The translations under genes were made by a program, and so were the position numbers. DNA of 64,000 bases from Mesorhizobium sp. BR1-1-16. Lineage in GTDB: Bacteria; Pseudomonadota; Alphaproteobacteria; Rhizobiales; Kaistiaceae. Below, piece by piece: positions 8,894 to 17,552 of this stretch. The stretch covers positions 18,058 through 82,057 of the forward strand of contig NZ_JAIUIE010000015.1 of the NCBI RefSeq assembly GCF_020165495.1, in the 5' to 3' direction. The notes under the pieces were generated by a model. That model made no database searches. It was not told the DNA's origin and saw nothing but the letters and a program-made list of their open reading frames with translations. Each line of letters opens with the position of its first letter. Position 1 is the first letter of the stretch.

Positions 8894-9379
8894 ATGAAAT
8901 CCATCGTTGCGATCGCGGTTTGTGTGCAGTTTGCTCTGTTGGGACCTGCGTTTGCCGACAGCGCTGCTCGATTGACGGGAATTTCTGGCCCTGTGATGGT
9001 TGATAGCGGCGCAGGTTTCCAGAGTGTCCGTGAGCAGATTGATCTGGCGACTGGCAGCCGCGTGCTGGTGCGCCCAAAGGGCAAAGCCACTCTGACTTAT
9101 AGAGATGGCTGCACGCTGACCTTGCAGCAATACACGATATCGTCGGTCGGCAGCCCGGATGCGTGCAATAAGCAGGCTCAGGTTGCCTCCGATGATGGTC
9201 GCAAGAAGGGATTGTTCTTGCAAAACGGGAACGGGGGCGGCTTCTTGTCCGCATTGACCTCCCCGGCCGGTGTCATTGCTCTCACTGGATTGGGAGTGAC
9301 CACATTTGCGATCGTTGATGGCAACAACAATGTTGATGGCAACAACAATAATCCCGAAAATATTCCGATCAGCCCCTAG
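8894..9379 (+). CDS. Exported small protein, FecR-like fold, Asn-rich tail
   Basis: 161 residues from the ATG at 8894, chosen over 8870 because GGGGGGA lies just upstream and the signal peptide (IVAIAVCVQFALLGPAFA) then begins at residue 3. The mature part matches the pattern of short FecR/SH3-like exported proteins: a glycine-rich GPVMVDSGAGFQSV turn, a TGSRVLVRPKGKATLTYRDGC strand pair, and two cysteines (in DGC and DAC) that probably form a disulphide. A hydrophobic segment (about 118-135, SPAGVIALTGLGVTTFAIV) precedes an Asn-rich tail with a repeated GNNN. It is the last gene on this strand before the tRNA-like remnant. I do not recognise a specific function. Confidence 0.7.
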   Translation: MKSIVAIAVCVQFALLGPAFADSAARLTGISGPVMVDSGAGFQSVREQIDLATGSRVLVRPKGKATLTYRDGCTLTLQQYTISSVGSPDACNKQAQVASDDGRKKGLFLQNGNGGGFLSALTSPAGVIALTGLGVTTFAIVDGNNNVDGNNNNPENIPISP

Positions 9380-9580
9380 GGTGCGGTGATCAGCTAGTTA
9401 TTGATCACGAACGGTGTTGTAGAAGAGCTCGATGTCATCGGACATATCGGTCCTGGCGGCGTCGCAGGCTCGATGGACCGTGCCCTTGATCCGGTCGGTC
9501 TTGAGCGCGTAGCTCTTCATAGCCGCGTTCGCTGTCGGGCTTGTACCGACGGCGCCTCGACAGCTTTGTCCGCAGAGACG

Positions 9581-9656
9581 GGTGGACGCAGCAGGACTCG
9601 AATCTGGAACCAGACCGTTATGAGCGGTCGACCCTAACCATTCCGCGATAGGTTCC
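9581..9656 (-). pseudogene. tRNA-like remnant with CAT anticodon loop
   Basis: Read on the minus strand, these 76 bases have tRNA proportions: anticodon stem GACCG/CGGTC enclosing the loop CTCATAA (anticodon CAT, as in Met or Ile2), a 5-base variable region, a TTCGAGT T-loop, and a D-loop-like GGAATGGTTAG. The acceptor, D and T stems are mostly mispaired (GGAACCT against TGCGTCC; CCAGA against CCTGC), so it is unlikely to be functional. The rest of 9380-9742 holds no supportable gene; a CCGGACCCGGACCCGG direct repeat follows at about 9656. tRNA fragments of this kind often mark the edge of an integrated island, which is my inference here. Confidence 0.3.
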
Positions 9657-9742
9657 CGGACCCGGACCCGGCTTAGCGGATCGGTTTCGCGCGGCACGAG
9701 GGGACTGGGTTCTCGACAGGCGCGTTGCCGGGACTGGCCGCG

Positions 9743-10261
9743 TCAGTCGGCAGCGGGCTCATGCGAAGTCGATATGTCGTCGGGATGCGCGAGGGGCAGC
9801 ATGCCTTTGTAGATGCCGGGTTCGGAGCCCGGGATCGCGATCGCGCCGACCGAGCGGGCGTAGAAGCCGGTCGGCCCGGCGCCGCCGATGACGCCATAGG
9901 GATAGCCGACGGCGTGCATGTCGAGCAGCGTCGCCAGCAGCAGCGCATGGCCGATGCCGCGGCCGCGCAGGGCATCATCGACGCCCGTTGGGCCGAACAA
10001 TCCCCGCGCGGTCGCGTCGTAGCAGGCAAAGCCGGCGATCGCCTCGTCCTTGACTGCGATCAGGCAGGAAGGCGGCTGGCGGCAGGTCGCGACCGTCGCC
10101 TCGCTGACCCAGCCCTGGCCGAAGCGCGGCCCGATCCAGTCGGCGAGCGCGCGAAGCTCGGGCGGCAGGATGCGGCGGATGACGACGCCTTCCTGCGCCA
10201 TCCGCGCGTCGAGCACTGCATCGCGCTGGAGGTCATAGAGCTTGACCAGCATATCCGGCAT
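9743..10261 (-). CDS. GNAT-family acetyltransferase
   Basis: 172 residues. The GNAT acetyl-CoA pyrophosphate loop is visible as RGRGIGHALLLATL (about residues 99-112, motif A), preceded by a core strand IAGFACYDATARGLFGPTGV and followed by YGVIGGAGPTGFYARSVGA (motif B). Substrate cannot be told from sequence. It lies 16 bases downstream of a sugar ABC permease on the same strand and may be the last gene of that transport operon, in which case an amino-sugar or aminoglycoside-like substrate would be a natural guess, but only a guess. Confidence 0.8.
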   Translation of the reverse strand: MPDMLVKLYDLQRDAVLDARMAQEGVVIRRILPPELRALADWIGPRFGQGWVSEATVATCRQPPSCLIAVKDEAIAGFACYDATARGLFGPTGVDDALRGRGIGHALLLATLLDMHAVGYPYGVIGGAGPTGFYARSVGAIAIPGSEPGIYKGMLPLAHPDDISTSHEPAAD

Positions 10262-10277
10262 GGATGGTTCCCTGAGG

Positions 10278-11162
10278 TCAGCCCTTGACGGCGCCGGCCG
10301 TGAGGCCCGCGACGATCCGGCGCTGGAAGATGAGGACGAGGACGATCAGCGGCAGCGTGACCGTTACCGAGGCGGCCATGATCTGGCCGAACGGATATTC
10401 GTAACGCGAGGAGCCGCCCATCAGGCCGATGGCGACCGGAACGGTCCGGTTTTCGTCGGTGAGGATGAAGGTCAAGGCGAACAGGAACTCGTTCCAGGCG
10501 AGGATGAAGGCAAGAATGCCGGTCGACGCCAGCGACGGCCCCATCAGCGGCAGCAGGATCTTCGTCAGGATGCGAAAATGCGAACAGCCGTCGATGATCG
10601 CGGCTTCCTCCAGCTCGCGCGGAAATTCGCGGATGAAGGTGGTGAGAATCCAAGTCGTGAAGGGAACCGTCGCCAGTAGATAGGTCAGGATCAGCGCACT
10701 CGGGCGGTTATAGAGCCCGAGCCAGTTGATCAGCTCGAACATGCCCGAGAGCACCACGACCTGCGGGAAGATCGAGATCATCAGGATCGTCATCAGCACC
10801 CCGCGCCGCTGCGGAAAATCAATGCGGCCCAGCGCGTAGGCGGCGGATATGCCGAGGATCAGCGACAGCGCCGTCGTCGATGAGGCGACGAAAGCGGAGT
10901 TGACCAGCGATCCCAGGAAGATCTTGTTCTCGTAGAGCGCCTTGTAATAGGTGAAGTCGAAGGCCGGCAGGAAGGTGTTGCGGTAAAGAGCGGCGCCTTG
11001 CTTGGTGGAGGAGACGATCGCCCAATAATAGGGGAAGAGCGTGTAGATCAGCACCAGCCCGACGGCGACGACGAGGAAGCCCTTCTTGATGCGGCGCTCG
11101 AGCCGATAGCTGGCCGAACTGCGCCGGCGGCGGGCGGGGAGGGCGAGGGCGGCGTCGGTCAT
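10278..11162 (-). CDS. Carbohydrate ABC transporter permease, MalG-like
   Basis: 294 residues, six predicted membrane helices, a basic N-terminus, and the EAA loop EAAIIDGCSHFRILTKILLPL (about 195-215) that docks on the ATPase; C-terminal helix ends in RRIVAGLTAGAVKG, typical for the second CUT1 permease. It overlaps the first permease gene by 4 bases. Imports the ligand delivered by the SBP at 13405-14664, using the ATPase at 12052-13188. Confidence 0.9.
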   Translation of the reverse strand: MTDAALALPARRRRSSASYRLERRIKKGFLVVAVGLVLIYTLFPYYWAIVSSTKQGAALYRNTFLPAFDFTYYKALYENKIFLGSLVNSAFVASSTTALSLILGISAAYALGRIDFPQRRGVLMTILMISIFPQVVVLSGMFELINWLGLYNRPSALILTYLLATVPFTTWILTTFIREFPRELEEAAIIDGCSHFRILTKILLPLMGPSLASTGILAFILAWNEFLFALTFILTDENRTVPVAIGLMGGSSRYEYPFGQIMAASVTVTLPLIVLVLIFQRRIVAGLTAGAVKG

Positions 11163-12055
11163 GCTGCTTCTCCCGCCGCGCGATCAAGCCTGAGCACGCC
11201 GATGATGAGGATGGCGACGAAGGCGACGAGCAGAAACACCCAGGTCGAAGCCGCCGAGCCGATGCCGAGCTCCTGGAACGAGATCAGCCGGTTTCTCGCA
11301 TAGATCGAGGCGGTCATGACCTGCTCGCTCGACGCCGCGAGCACATAGGCAAGGTCGAACATCCGCAGCGCGTCGAGGACGCGGAAGAGCACCGCGACCC
11401 CGATGGCGGGCTTCAGCAGCGGCAGCACGATCGACCAGAAGCGCTTCCAGGCGGGAATGCCGTCGACTTCGGCGGCCTCCATGATCTCGCCGGGGATCAT
11501 CTGCAAACCGGCCAGGATCAACAGCACCATGAAGGGCGTGGTCATCCAGACGTCGATAAAGATGACGACGCCCATGATCAGCGAGCCATTCGCCGTCCAC
11601 GCGATGCCGTGATCGATCAGGCCCATCGAGATCAGTACCTGGTTCAGCACGCCGAACTGGTCGTTTAGCATCCATTCCCACATCTTGGTTGCCACCACGA
11701 CCGGGATCGCCCAGGGGACGAGGATCGCCGCGCGGACGAGCCCGCGACCGGGGATCGCCTGATTGATCAGCAATGCGATGCCAAGACCGAGCACGGTCTC
11801 AATGGCGACCGAGACGACCGTGAAGGTCAGCGTGTTGCGGACGGCGATCCACCAGGTCCGATCGCCGATCACCTCGAGATAGTTATCGAATCCGATCAGC
11901 GAATAATTGGTCGGATCGTCAAGATAGGCGTCGGTGAACGAGAAATAGAAGGTCCGCGCCAGCGGCCAGACTGCGACGACCAGCATCGCGATCAGCATCG
12001 GCGCCATGAACATCCAGGCCGCGCGGCGGTCGGCGCGGGCGAGCTTGAGGCTCAT
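11159..12055 (-). CDS. Carbohydrate ABC transporter permease, MalF-like
   Basis: 298 residues with six predicted helices (first about 14-34, MFMAPMLIAMLVVAVWPLA). EAA loop EAAEVDGIPAWKRFWSIVLP near 205-225. It overlaps both neighbours by 4 bases (ATGA type), so ATPase, MalF-like and MalG-like subunits are translationally coupled. First permease of a CUT1 importer; the substrate is decided by the upstream SBP. Confidence 0.9.
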   Translation of the reverse strand: MSLKLARADRRAAWMFMAPMLIAMLVVAVWPLARTFYFSFTDAYLDDPTNYSLIGFDNYLEVIGDRTWWIAVRNTLTFTVVSVAIETVLGLGIALLINQAIPGRGLVRAAILVPWAIPVVVATKMWEWMLNDQFGVLNQVLISMGLIDHGIAWTANGSLIMGVVIFIDVWMTTPFMVLLILAGLQMIPGEIMEAAEVDGIPAWKRFWSIVLPLLKPAIGVAVLFRVLDALRMFDLAYVLAASSEQVMTASIYARNRLISFQELGIGSAASTWVFLLVAFVAILIIGVLRLDRAAGEAA

Positions 12056-13188
12056 GCGGCCATCCCTCCGCCCGATGGTTGCGCCACGGCTGCCGCGGAA
12101 CGTTCGTGGCTTGCGGCGTGGTCGAGCCGGGCGCCGCTTTCCTCGAACAGGAAGAGGTCCTCGTCGCGGAAGGACAGTCCGACCTTGGTGTCGCGATCCT
12201 CGCGCGGACGGGCTGGCAGTCGGATGACCCAGCTGTTGTCGGCATCGAGGCGGACATAGGCGAAATGCTCGTGACCGAGATCCTCGATCCGCTCGATGAC
12301 ACCATCGAGCCGCCCGCTGCCGGGGGCGACGATCGACAGCGCCTCGGGGCGGACGCCGATCGTTGCCGGCGTCGAGCGGTTGCCCGTCACATGGCTTTCG
12401 ACGCGGAGGCCGCCGGGGCCGGCGAGGAGCCAGTCTGCGCCGACGCCGGTCGCCTTGACCGGCGAGAAGTTCATGCGCGGGCTGCCGACGAAGCCGGCCA
12501 CGAAGCGGCTTTTTGGCGTGTGGTAGAGCTCCTGCGGACTGCCGACCTGTTCGATGACGCCGTGATTGAGCACGACGATACGATCGGCCAGCGTCATCGC
12601 CTCGGCCTGGTCATGCGTCACATAGATCATCGTCGTGCCGATATCGTCGTGCAGCCGGGCGATCTCGATGCGCATTTCCATGCGCAGATCGCTGTCGAGG
12701 TTCGACAGCGGCTCATCGAACAGGAACACTTCGGGCTTGCGGACAAGGGCGCGGCCGATGGCGACGCGCTGGCGCTGGCCGCCGGAAAGCTCGCGCGGAC
12801 GGCGGGCGAGCAGGTGGTCGACCTTCAGCAGCTTCGCGACCTCGGCGACCTTGTTGCGCACCGCGTCACGGCCAAGGCCCAGCGTTTCGAGAGCGAAACC
12901 GATATTGCGGGCGACCGTCATATGCGGATAGAGCGCATAGGACTGGAAGACGAAGGCGATGCCGCGCTTCGAGGCCGGCACGTCGGTGACCGGCTCACCG
13001 CCGATGGAAATCTCGCCCTCGGTGACCGGGACGAGTCCGGCGATGAGGCGCAGCAGCGTCGACTTCCCGCAGCCGGACGGGCCGACAAAGACGATGAATT
13101 CGCCGTCGCGGATCGCAAGGTCGACGCCGCGGATGACGGGATTGCCGCCATAGCTTTTCGAAACGGATTTCAGCTCGACCGATGCCAT
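12052..13188 (-). CDS. Sugar ABC transporter ATPase, UgpC/MalK-like
   Basis: 378 residues: Walker A GPSGCGKST (about 37-45), signature LSGGQRQR (about 135), Walker B VFLFDEP (about 155-161), D-loop SNLD, switch His in THD. The C-terminal 140 residues are the MalK-type OB/TOBE regulatory region (GVRPEALSIV). One CUT1 ATPase normally forms a homodimer that serves both permeases; this one lies in the same operon. Its start follows the SBP gene by 216 bases that contain a palindromic repeat, which may make ATPase and permease expression lower than that of the SBP. Confidence 0.92.
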   Translation of the reverse strand: MASVELKSVSKSYGGNPVIRGVDLAIRDGEFIVFVGPSGCGKSTLLRLIAGLVPVTEGEISIGGEPVTDVPASKRGIAFVFQSYALYPHMTVARNIGFALETLGLGRDAVRNKVAEVAKLLKVDHLLARRPRELSGGQRQRVAIGRALVRKPEVFLFDEPLSNLDSDLRMEMRIEIARLHDDIGTTMIYVTHDQAEAMTLADRIVVLNHGVIEQVGSPQELYHTPKSRFVAGFVGSPRMNFSPVKATGVGADWLLAGPGGLRVESHVTGNRSTPATIGVRPEALSIVAPGSGRLDGVIERIEDLGHEHFAYVRLDADNSWVIRLPARPREDRDTKVGLSFRDEDLFLFEESGARLDHAASHERSAAAVAQPSGGGMAA

Positions 13189-13269
13189 TGGGTCTCCGGC
13201 AGATGCGGCGGATAGGGGCTAGGGTTCGTTTGCCGTTCCTGGCGAAGGTCTCCTGGACCATCCGCCACG

Positions 13270-13364
13270 ACTGTCATGCCGGCGCTCGTCCGGGTATCCA
13301 GGCCTTGCTCCCGCCGTGACTGGAAGGCGCTGTGGATGGCCGGGACAAGCCCGGCCATGACAGT
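13270..13364. repeat. Intergenic palindromic repeat (ACTGTCATGCCGG family)
   Basis: Arms ACTGTCATGCCGG and CCGGCCATGACAGT enclose about 70 bases that contain further inverted pieces (CCGGGTATCCAG / GGATGGCCGGG). It lies in the SBP-ATPase gap. The same terminal pattern, in variant form, occurs at 23767-23865, 25811-25919 and 59566-59595. Confidence 0.65.
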
Positions 13365-13404
13365 TGCTTGGGCGTAGGCGAGAGGCGCCGGAGCGCCCCT
13401 GCCG

Positions 13405-14664
13405 TCAGCGGCTTTCCTTCAGCTTGTCCAGCCGCGCCGAGAGCTTGGCGAGGCCCGCCTTGACGTCCTCGTCGCCGGTCAGCATGTCGTGCACCGCGCG
13501 ATAGAAGGCCTGCGACACGCGGTTATAGCTCGTGCCGGTATAGCCCGAGGGACGGGTCGCGCTGTCGGCGAAGGCCGGCTGGGTGTCTTTGAGGAAGGGC
13601 AGCTTCGCCAGGACGTCCGGGTCCGTATAGAGCGCCGAGATGGAGGGGTTATAGGCGCCCTCGATCGCGCGCATCTTCTGCATGTCGGGGCCGGTGATGA
13701 AGCGGACGAATTCGGCGGCCAGCTCCGGCTTGGCGCTGTACTTGTTGACGCCGAAATACATCGGGCCAAGGCAGCCGCTCGACTTTTCGCCGACTTTGCC
13801 AACCGGCAGCGGCATCATGCCGACCTTGCCGACGATCGGTCCACCGCCGCCCTGCGAGGTGCCCCAGACATAGGGCCAGTTGCGATGGAACACCGAATTG
13901 CCGGCCTCGAACACGGCGCGCGAGGCTTCCTCGTCATAGCCAAGCACGCCTTCGGGCGAAATGGTGCCGATCCAGCCCTTGGCCTTCTCGATCGCCTCGG
14001 CTGCCGCCGGATTGTCGATCGTGACCTTGCCGTCGTCGGCGATGATCGTGCCGCCGCCATTCGACGCGATGAGCTCGATCGCGTCGCAGGTCAGACCTTC
14101 ATAGCTCTTGGCCTGCCAGGTATAGCCCCACATGTCCTTGCTGCCGGCGGCGCGTTCCTTGTCCTGGATTTCCTTCGCCTGCGTGGCGAGTTCGTCCCAG
14201 GTCTTCGGCGGCTGCATGCCGTATTTCTCGAGCAGGTCCTTGCGATAGAACATCAGCCCGACATCCATATAGGCGGGCATGGCGATCAGCTGGCCATTGA
14301 TGTCGCCGGCGCCGAGCGTCGACTTGAAATGAGCGTCCTGCTCGGCCTGCGGCACCATCGCCTTGATGTCGAGCAGGTTGTTCTTGAACATGCCGAGCCA
14401 GATCACGTCGAGGAACAGCACATCGACGTCGCTCGACTTGGCCGCCAGCAACTGCTGATAGAGCGGGATGGCGTCATCGAGCTGCGCCGGCATCTTGTTG
14501 ATCTTGGCTTCGTTGCCGGTCTTGGCCTTCCATGCGTCAGCGGCCTTGACGCAGAGGTCGTAATCGGTCGCGCCACAGAAGACGGAGACCGTATCGGCCC
14601 GCGCCGTGCCGGCGGCGAGCGCAAGAAGCATGCTGGCGCCGAGCGCGAGCTTTTTAAGCGACAT
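13405..14664 (-). CDS. Carbohydrate ABC transporter substrate-binding protein
   Basis: 419 residues with a signal peptide (KKLALGASMLLALAAGTARAD). Extracellular solute-binding family 1 features: VSVFCGATDYDLCVKAADAWKAKTG…, an aromatic-rich ligand region (DMWGYTWQAKSYEG, HRNWPYVWGTSQ) and a C-terminal SYNRVSQAFYRAVHDML block, resembling trehalose/maltose/sucrose-type binding proteins. Two N-terminal cysteines (about 30 and 37 in FCGATDYDLC) may pair. GAGGAA precedes the start. First gene of the SBP-ATPase-permease-permease operon, divergent from a GntR/UTRA regulator that probably controls it. Exact sugar unknown. Confidence 0.87.
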   Translation of the reverse strand: MSLKKLALGASMLLALAAGTARADTVSVFCGATDYDLCVKAADAWKAKTGNEAKINKMPAQLDDAIPLYQQLLAAKSSDVDVLFLDVIWLGMFKNNLLDIKAMVPQAEQDAHFKSTLGAGDINGQLIAMPAYMDVGLMFYRKDLLEKYGMQPPKTWDELATQAKEIQDKERAAGSKDMWGYTWQAKSYEGLTCDAIELIASNGGGTIIADDGKVTIDNPAAAEAIEKAKGWIGTISPEGVLGYDEEASRAVFEAGNSVFHRNWPYVWGTSQGGGGPIVGKVGMMPLPVGKVGEKSSGCLGPMYFGVNKYSAKPELAAEFVRFITGPDMQKMRAIEGAYNPSISALYTDPDVLAKLPFLKDTQPAFADSATRPSGYTGTSYNRVSQAFYRAVHDMLTGDEDVKAGLAKLSARLDKLKESR

Positions 14665-14748
14665 GGATGAATTCCTCTGTTCCCTGTGGAGCGGCCTTGC
14701 CGCGGCGGGCGGAACTCTTTTGGCTCCTGCCGCACGTCGATATTACCA

Positions 14749-14762
14749 CTGGATATATCCAG
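14749..14762. promoter_or_regulatory. Palindromic operator candidate CTGGATATATCCAG
   Basis: A perfect 14-bp palindrome in the 164-base gap between the divergent SBP and GntR genes, inside an AT-richer patch (ATTACCACTGGATATATCC) of otherwise GC-rich DNA. Position and symmetry fit a dimeric GntR-family repressor acting on both promoters. Confidence 0.55.
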
Positions 14763-14828
14763 GCATGTCAATATGGTCGTGAAGCCGGCTAGCCACGCAG
14801 AGGGCATCTGGCGGCAGGGAGACGAAGG

Positions 14829-15695
14829 ATGGCAGTGGGGACGGGCCGGTACATCACCGGCCAGGACGAAGCGAGCGCCGCCGGGAACGCGATCGATGCC
14901 GGGGCGATGCCACCCGGCGACGATCATCTCGGCACGGCGGCGGGAATCAGCAGAGCGGATCCGCGTCCGCTGCATCGCCAGGTGCATGGCGCGATCATCG
15001 AGGCGATCGAGACCGGGCGGCTGCCACGAAACGGCAAGCTGCCATCGGAACGGGAACTGGTCGACCTGTTCGGCGTCAGCCGAATCACTATCCGCCACGC
15101 CATGCGCGATCTGGTTCAGCAGGGCTTCCTGCAGAGCCAGCCGGGCAAGGGCTTCTATGTCGCCGTGCCGCAGCGCGGCTTCGAACTGCATCTCTTGAAG
15201 AGCTTCACCGCCACGGCGCTCGCCAACGGCCGCAGCCCCGGCCAGCGGCTGATCGAAGCGCGCATCTATCGCGCGCCGCTCGAGATCACGCGCCCGCTGT
15301 TCCTGCCAGAGGGGGCGGAGGTGGTGGTCCTGTCGCGCCTCAGATTGCTCGACGATGTGCCGGTGGTGATCCAGACCGACTGGATGTCGGCGGCGCGCGC
15401 GCCCGGCCTGATCGATCTCGACTGGTCGTCACCGAATCGCTCGCTCTATGCCGAGATCCGCGAGCGCTATCGCATCCGTCCGGTCCGCGGCCAGACGACG
15501 CTGAGCGCCCGGCTGGCGAGCCAGGACGAATCGGAGCGGCTTGGCCTGGTTCCGCCTGCCGCCGTTCTGACAGTCGACCAGATCGCGTTCGACGCGCGCA
15601 ACAGGGCCGTAAACCTGACGACGCTGGTGCACCATCCGGAGCGCTATCCGCTGACGCTGGCCCAGTCCGAAAGCGGCGATATCGAGCAGATCTGA
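14829..15695 (+). CDS. GntR-family transcriptional regulator with UTRA ligand domain
   Basis: 288 residues from the ATG at 14829, with GGGAGA six bases upstream; a second possible start is residue 27. A winged helix spans about 45-115 (LHRQVHGAIIEAIETG, KLPSERELVDLFGVSRITIRHAMRDL, GKGFYVA), followed by a UTRA-type (HutC-like) effector domain from about 125 (PLEITRPLFLPEGAEVVVLSRLRLLDDVPVVIQTDW). HutC-class GntR proteins usually bind a pathway sugar or sugar phosphate and release the operator. Divergent from the sugar importer at 10278-14664, which is the obvious target. Confidence 0.88.
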   Translation: MAVGTGRYITGQDEASAAGNAIDAGAMPPGDDHLGTAAGISRADPRPLHRQVHGAIIEAIETGRLPRNGKLPSERELVDLFGVSRITIRHAMRDLVQQGFLQSQPGKGFYVAVPQRGFELHLLKSFTATALANGRSPGQRLIEARIYRAPLEITRPLFLPEGAEVVVLSRLRLLDDVPVVIQTDWMSAARAPGLIDLDWSSPNRSLYAEIRERYRIRPVRGQTTLSARLASQDESERLGLVPPAAVLTVDQIAFDARNRAVNLTTLVHHPERYPLTLAQSESGDIEQI

Positions 15696-15702
15696 CGCCG
15701 CC

Positions 15703-17277
15703 CTAAGCCTGGCCATCCACCGGCCAGAGACGGTGGCTTATCTTCCGGCGGAGTTTCTTGAGCCGCCCAAGGGGGCTGCGCGCCCGGGCGGCTGCTTTCA
15801 GAGCCTGGCGCTCGGCCTCGGCAATCTCGGCGAGGCGCCGCGCCTCTTCGGCCGCTTGCGCCGCAAGGAGCAGGTCCAGTTCGGCGTGGACTTCAGCGGT
15901 CGCGACGCGAGAGGCGACCTGCTGCGGCAGACGGATGGACGCACTCGCCGCTCGCTCGACAGGCTCCGGCGCGTCGTGCTCATCTTGTGCGCGACCGATT
16001 GCGGGGGGGCGCGTTCCAAGGAGCTTTTCAAACAACCCTTCGTAGCGGGCCGCCTGCCCATCGAGCGTCGCCTCGGTCAGAATATCGCGCCGCGCTGCCT
16101 GGCCCATGCCGGCGGCCTTTTCGGGCGCCTTGACGAGATCGAGAACCGCATCAGCCAGCGCGGTGACATCGCCGGGGGCAACGAGCCTTCCATTGATGCC
16201 GTCCTGGATCATGTCCGTCATCCCGCCGACGGCGAAGGCCACGACGGGGACGCCGGCCGCCATCGCCTCCATCATCACATTGGGCTGGTTGTCCTCGAGG
16301 GAGGGAAGGATCAGCAGATCGGCCGCGCTGTAGATGGTCGCCAGTTGCGCGTCGTCGCCGACGAAGCCGAAGGATGTCACGGGGATGCCCAGCGACTCGA
16401 GTTCCGGCGTCGCCTCGCCAAACAGCAGAAGCCCCAACCCGTCGGGATTCTCGCCTTCCCCGGGTGATGACGACGCGATGAGACGTTCGATCGCCTCCAT
16501 CAGAAGGCCAAATCCCTTGCGGGTCTCCTGGGTGTAGTGGACGCCGAACAGGATGTAGCGGAGGGACGGGTCCAACCCGAGCGCCTGCCTCGCTTCGGCC
16601 TTGTCGAGAGGTCGAAAGAGATCCGTCTCGATGGCGTTGGAAATCCGCTGTATTGTTTCCGGCTCAAACACCCCCGACCGCGACGCGCAGTCTGCCAGCC
16701 AGTGCGAGGGGGCCACCGCTGCGACATTTGCGCGGCGATAGGTCCGCCGCCTGACTGCAAGCAGGGCAGGAGCCATCGCCAGCGTGTCGCTGACCTGCGG
16801 ACAGGGTGCGCAATCACGCTCGAAACCATCACAGCCGGCCGAATAATGACATCCGCCCGTGAAGTGACTCATGTCGTGCAGCGTAAACACGACCGGTTTA
16901 CCGAGCGCGATCAGCGGAGCGGCTGTCTCGGGATTGAGCAGTTGGTTCGACCAGTGAACATTGATGGCATCGTAATCTTTTTCCCGGATCAGCTGCGAAA
17001 GATCGTAACCGCTCGGCTGGAACGAGAAGAATGTGTTCGAGAGCTGGGTTCGGCGCGAGGGCAGGTAGTGACCCTCGATGAATTGTGCGCAGTCGTCATT
17101 TTGGTCGGGGGTGGCGTTATCCGGTTCAACGACGATCGAATTCGGTTGAACGTGACCTTGCGTCGATTGAATGATGTCGACCACATGGCCGCGCGCCGAC
17201 AGGCCTTTCGCCAGCCTGAGCATCGCCCGGGCCGCGCCGCCGCCGCCGCCATATGTACTGAGGATCGCGATCTTCAT
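15703..17277 (-). CDS. Glycosyltransferase family 4 protein
   Basis: 524 residues. GT-B fold: N-terminal glycine-rich STYGGGGGAARAMLRLAKGL (about 8-27), then the C-terminal Rossmann half with YILFGVHYTQETRKGFGLLMEAI and the nucleotide-sugar-binding E-x7-E region LPSLEDNQPNVMMEAMAAGVP. A charged Ala/Glu/Arg-rich coiled-coil tail (about 455-524) extends beyond the usual 370-420 residues. Expected to add a sugar to a surface polysaccharide or glycolipid at the cytoplasmic face. It is separated from the two other glycosyltransferase genes by a DUF992 gene but shares their strand. Confidence 0.85.
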   Translation of the reverse strand: MKIAILSTYGGGGGAARAMLRLAKGLSARGHVVDIIQSTQGHVQPNSIVVEPDNATPDQNDDCAQFIEGHYLPSRRTQLSNTFFSFQPSGYDLSQLIREKDYDAINVHWSNQLLNPETAAPLIALGKPVVFTLHDMSHFTGGCHYSAGCDGFERDCAPCPQVSDTLAMAPALLAVRRRTYRRANVAAVAPSHWLADCASRSGVFEPETIQRISNAIETDLFRPLDKAEARQALGLDPSLRYILFGVHYTQETRKGFGLLMEAIERLIASSSPGEGENPDGLGLLLFGEATPELESLGIPVTSFGFVGDDAQLATIYSAADLLILPSLEDNQPNVMMEAMAAGVPVVAFAVGGMTDMIQDGINGRLVAPGDVTALADAVLDLVKAPEKAAGMGQAARRDILTEATLDGQAARYEGLFEKLLGTRPPAIGRAQDEHDAPEPVERAASASIRLPQQVASRVATAEVHAELDLLLAAQAAEEARRLAEIAEAERQALKAAARARSPLGRLKKLRRKISHRLWPVDGQA

Positions 17278-17552
17278 CCGGCGCCTTTTTCGACCCTCAT
17301 GAACCCACAGCTAGATTATCGTTGAGCGTCAGTTGCTTACCTCGGTGCTGCTGCGACGCAAACACGCGAACACCCCGCCCGAAATGCACTTCAGCATCTC
17401 GAGCTGGGCTGTTTCAAGGCGCGTTTCGTAGCGGCCGTGGCGCGGGCGGGCAGACTGGACGCAAAGCGCGTCATAGCCATGGCGATCATCTATCGGACCA
17501 GCCGAAGCCAACCGATAGTTGGCCACGGATGGGAGCCAGACGTGCGTCGGCG

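Noticed and set aside
9401..9637. 78-codon plus-strand frame over the tRNA-like remnant
   Set aside because: No hydrophobic pattern or motif; better explained by the tRNA-like sequence.
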